This document shows positions 59,967 through 62,335 of a DNA stretch of 62,335 nt, in pieces. A model generated the notes under the pieces. It did no database searches. It was not told the DNA's origin and saw only the letters and a program-made list of their open reading frames with translations. The stretch's first letter is position 1; every line of letters begins with the position of its first letter. Made by a program: the position numbers and the translations under genes. Origin of the DNA: an uncultured Clostridia bacterium (GTDB lineage Bacteria > Bacillota > Clostridia > Oscillospirales > CAG-272); NCBI GenBank assembly GCA_944392615.1, contig CALXXF010000009.1, positions 1 to 62,335 on the forward strand. Direction: 5' to 3'.

Positions 59967-60566
59967 ATGAAAAGGCAAAGACAAAAGACATTCAAAATGG
60001 TGTCTACGGCGCTGCTGATGGCTCTTATAGTAATCATGCAGCTGATAAGCGCTGTGATTCCGCCGGTTGGCGGGTTCTCCATCTCGCTGGTACTTATCCC
60101 GCTCGTCATAGGAGCGGCGGTATACGGTCCGGGAACCGGGGCATTGCTGGGCGCGACATTCGGAGCGATAGTTTACATCAACTGCATAACGGGAATGGAC
60201 CCCGGCGGCTCCATGGTGTTTGCAGCAAATCCGGTGCTCTGCTTCATTGTCGTAATGCTGAAGGGCGTTCTTGCAGGACTTGCCGCCGGCATTGTATATT
60301 CACTTCTGAAACGAAGGAACAAATACGTGGCGATGCTCGTCGCAGCAATAGTCTGCCCGCTTGTAAACACCGGAATTTTCATAGCGTGCATGCTTCTGTT
60401 TTTCGTCGATATACTCGCATCGTGGGCGCAGGGCGGCGAGATATTTGCATACATCCTCACAGGACTTGTAGTCGCAAATCTTTTGCCGGAGCTTCTCATC
60501 AATGTCGTATTCAGTCCCGCGAGCGTCCGGATAACGAACGTCATAGAAAAGCACAACAACGCCTGA
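59967..60566 (+). CDS. ECF transporter S component, probably pantothenate (PanT-like)
   Basis: Membrane substrate-binding subunit of an ECF importer, 199 residues with about six helices. It shows FKMVSTALLMALIVIMQLIS, VGGFSISLVLIPLVIGAAVYG and MVFAANPVLCFIVVMLKGVL, features common in S components. It is followed after 43 bases by coaX on the same strand, and pantothenate is the substrate of CoaX, so PanT is the best guess. The ATG at 59967 follows GGAGG. Substrate call is contextual. Confidence 0.82.
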   Translation: MKRQRQKTFKMVSTALLMALIVIMQLISAVIPPVGGFSISLVLIPLVIGAAVYGPGTGALLGATFGAIVYINCITGMDPGGSMVFAANPVLCFIVVMLKGVLAGLAAGIVYSLLKRRNKYVAMLVAAIVCPLVNTGIFIACMLLFFVDILASWAQGGEIFAYILTGLVVANLLPELLINVVFSPASVRITNVIEKHNNA

Positions 60567-60609
60567 TGCAGGACACTTCTGTCCTGATATTCCGAAGGGG
60601 GAGTTCTGT

Positions 60610-61377
60610 GTGCTTCTGGCAATAGATATAGGAAACACGAACATCGTAATAGGCGGTATTTCAAACGATACCATAGTTTTCAAAGCGCGCATCGCAACAG
60701 ACAGGATAAAGACGTCGGACCAGTATGGTGTTGAGATAAAGAACATGCTTGAGGCATTCGGAGTGAAATGCTCCGATGTGGACGACTGCATAATTTCATC
60801 GGTCGTGCCGCCTGTATTCAACTCGGTGAACACCGGGGTGATAAAGGTGATAGGCAAAAAGCCGATGGTCGTAGGTCCCGGTCTTAAAATAGGTCTCAAC
60901 ATCCATATGGATATCCCGTCGCAGGTGGGAAGCGACCTCATTGTCGCCGCCGTAGCGGCACTTGACGGATATGAAGCGCCGATTTTGCTTATCGATATGG
61001 GGACCGCTACAACTATACAGGTCATAGAGCCAAGAAATGTTTTCATAGGCGGAGTTATACTCCCCGGCGTCATGCTGTCGCTCGACGCACTAAGCAGCCG
61101 TACTGCCCAGCTGCCCGGCATAAGTCTCGAAAAGCCAAGGCAGATAATAGGCAAAAACACCATAGACTGCATGCGGAGCGGGGCGATGTACGGGACAGCC
61201 GCGATGATAGACGGCATAATAGACAGAATCGCCCGTGAGCTCGGACACAGCTTCACCGTAATTGCCACAGGCGGCATAGCGCAGTTTATAATACCGCTCT
61301 GCGACCACGAAATAACGCTTGAAAAGGATCTTCAGCTGAAGGGCCTCAACCTTATATATAAGAAAAACAAGCGTTAA
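60610..61377 (+). CDS. coaX: Type III pantothenate kinase
   Basis: First step of coenzyme A synthesis, phosphorylating pantothenate; type III enzymes use K+/NH4+ and are not feedback inhibited. The 255 residues match CoaX. ASKHA-fold motifs: LLAIDIGNTNIVIG, ISSVVPPV, GPGLKIGLNIHMDIPSQVGSDLIVAAVA, IDMGTATTIQVI and GGVILPGVMLSLDALSSRTAQLP. GTG at 60610 follows GGGGGAG. Co-transcribed with the PanT-like gene; a hairpin follows at 61527-61547. Confidence 0.94.
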   Translation: MLLAIDIGNTNIVIGGISNDTIVFKARIATDRIKTSDQYGVEIKNMLEAFGVKCSDVDDCIISSVVPPVFNSVNTGVIKVIGKKPMVVGPGLKIGLNIHMDIPSQVGSDLIVAAVAALDGYEAPILLIDMGTATTIQVIEPRNVFIGGVILPGVMLSLDALSSRTAQLPGISLEKPRQIIGKNTIDCMRSGAMYGTAAMIDGIIDRIARELGHSFTVIATGGIAQFIIPLCDHEITLEKDLQLKGLNLIYKKNKR

Positions 61378-61526
61378 ATCAGGCAGGGCCGCATGGCTGG
61401 ATACAGAACGCACATGCCGACCGCTGACGACGACATTTAGACGACATTTTAAGATAGCGTATAATATTTTTCGCAAATTCAAAAAAGGGCAAAAAAAGAT
61501 AGACATGCTCAAATATACAAGACAGT

Positions 61527-61547
61527 GCGCCGCATTATATGCGGCGC
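61527..61547. terminator. Hairpin downstream of coaX
   Basis: GCGCCGCA and TGCGGCGC pair with a 5-base loop, with GCTTTGAATATT after it on the plus strand. The U-tract is poor, and it is 150 bases past the coaX stop. It could end coaX or the converging minus-strand gene. Confidence 0.5.
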
Positions 61548-61649
61548 GCTTTGAATATTAAAAACGGCATGTGCGTGAGGTTAAGTGTTACCTGCGAAAG
61601 ACTGTGTCAATCATACCTCACAAAAATGACAAAACCAGGTTGTGCAGGT

Positions 61650-62159
61650 TTACTTGTGAAGTCTCTCTTCTTCCCATTTATCATAGAGCCTTTTTCGCAC
61701 TACCACGTTGTAGATAATATAAATGCCGAAAAGAAAAGCAAATTCAATTGCAAAATCCACAAAATATGCAGGAGAAGTAATTATATACTCAGCATAGCGA
61801 GCAATCAACACCACAAGCAGCGCAGATATGTAGACGATGCTGTCCTGTCTGACTATACCGCTCTTTTTCTGATACACACGCAAATTGACCCTGTTATACT
61901 CATTATCGCTGAAATACGCAAGAAAGCGTCTTTTTTCTTCAGTGTTGTTATATAATTCAAAATAAAGCGGAATCATTGAACAGATACCGACAATAACATT
62001 CAGAACAACCAGAGTCAATAAGTAAGCGGGCATACCGTCTCCTAATGTTGATGCAAAAAGTGACATAACCGCGCTGTAAAGAATCATGTTTTTTATCAGA
62101 TTCATTACAACTAAGGTTGCTATAATCGTGACAATGCGTCTGATTTTTTCGGATGTCAT
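61650..62159 (-). CDS. Membrane protein of unknown function
   Basis: 169 residues with four hydrophobic segments (about 9-32, 44-66, 109-125 and 133-152) and a charged loop RVNLRVYQKKSGIVRQD between the pairs. The C-terminus is charged (KRLYDKWEEERLHK). No family recognised. The ATG at 62159 follows AAAGGAG, two bases after the stop of the truncated upstream gene, so they form an operon. Confidence 0.75.
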   Translation of the reverse strand: MTSEKIRRIVTIIATLVVMNLIKNMILYSAVMSLFASTLGDGMPAYLLTLVVLNVIVGICSMIPLYFELYNNTEEKRRFLAYFSDNEYNRVNLRVYQKKSGIVRQDSIVYISALLVVLIARYAEYIITSPAYFVDFAIEFAFLFGIYIIYNVVVRKRLYDKWEEERLHK

Positions 62160-62161
62160 AA

Positions 62162-62335
62162 CTATTCTCCTTTATCGGGACTTTGTATCTGAGGGACAGG
62201 TCTGCTCACAATAACGGCGGGCATTCCGCATCCGGCGCCGACACACTGTTTGTTTTCCCTCGGGTATAACGCACCGCACCCGGGACAAACTGTTAAATCA
62301 TGTGCAGTCAGATTTATCGGAAAATCGATGCCCGG
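62162..62335 (-). CDS. C-terminal part of a zinc-ribbon protein, cut by the window edge
   Basis: An open frame runs from the window edge to a TAG at 62162-62164, giving 57 residues. It contains the metal-site spacing TVCPGCGALYPRENKQC followed by VGAGCGMP, that is two Cys pairs typical of a zinc ribbon. The start lies outside the window. Its stop is two bases before the ribosome binding region of the downstream membrane protein, showing co-transcription. Confidence 0.65.
   Translation of the reverse strand, partial: PGIDFPINLTAHDLTVCPGCGALYPRENKQCVGAGCGMPAVIVSRPVPQIQSPDKGE

Overview
The window reads as a chromosome segment of a spore-forming, anaerobic, moderate-GC member of Clostridia (Bacillota), possibly a gut species. 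This rests on the Gram-positive replicative polymerase PolC, the spore-coat ATPase SpoIVA beside a YlmC/YmxH protein, a complete six-subunit Rnf complex, ECF-type vitamin uptake subunits, sigma-A promoters of TTGACA/TATAAT type, strong AGGAGG ribosome binding sites with frequent TTG or GTG starts, and many lipoproteins with Ser/Thr/Asp-rich linkers. No rRNA, tRNA, insertion sequence, phage gene or CRISPR array was recognised.

Layout. 94-1583: NADP-type glutamate dehydrogenase gdhA with its promoter and a bidirectional terminator. 1617-13762 (minus): pyrH, frr, uppS, cdsA, dxr, rseP, ispG, polC, the classical translation/isoprenoid/phospholipid/replication cluster. 14361-17298: a DeoR-type regulator divergent from a secreted metallophosphoesterase, sitting between pyrH and tsf, which are normally adjacent. 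17554-21279 (minus): spoIVA, ymxH, rpsB, tsf. 21725-28562 (minus): an EF-G paralogue, then rpmG-secE-nusG-rplK-rplA, which ends in a terminator directly after rplA, then dipeptidase pepD. 28718-30847: a radical SAM protein and a lipoprotein. 31324-37167 (minus): rnfCDGEAB followed closely by a phosphopantetheinyl transferase. 37755-39481 (minus): an ECF S component overlapping a ferredoxin-domain aldo/keto reductase. 39924-40148: a perfect consensus promoter followed by a short non-coding stretch with two terminator-like hairpins, a candidate small RNA or leader. 40375-52561: a secreted glycan-degradation neighbourhood with a lipoprotein, two SGNH esterases, a NodB-fold-like protein of unknown function, a 1475-residue GH2 beta-galactosidase with a LamG-like tail, and a divergent AraC regulator. 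52722-55805: an ABC-F protein with one degenerate ATP site and an ArsB/SLC13-type permease. 56103-59627 (minus): an SPFH protein with a small ribbon-helix-helix protein, prephenate dehydrogenase tyrA, and a lone AAA ATPase. 59867-61377: an ECF S component, probably PanT, followed by coaX. 61650-62335: a membrane protein downstream of a truncated zinc-ribbon protein.

How the genes work together. The left half is housekeeping: translation factors and ribosomal proteins, the MEP route to isoprenoids (dxr, ispG), undecaprenyl and CDP-diacylglycerol synthesis (uppS, cdsA), and replication (polC). Rnf couples ferredoxin oxidation to NAD+ reduction and ion pumping, as expected of a fermenter. The right half handles external sugars (esterases, beta-galactosidase, AraC control), vitamin uptake (PanT with CoaX for coenzyme A) and aromatic amino acid synthesis.

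The most unusual signals are: (1) a perfectly symmetric four-hexamer operator on the SPFH promoter, beside a gene for a ribbon-helix-helix protein; (2) the candidate RNA at 39959-40148; (3) tandem duplications of 18 or 21 bases that include the stop codon at the 3' ends of three genes; (4) an ABC-F protein whose degenerate motifs both fall in the same composite ATP site; and (5) rearrangements of two normally conserved ribosomal gene clusters.
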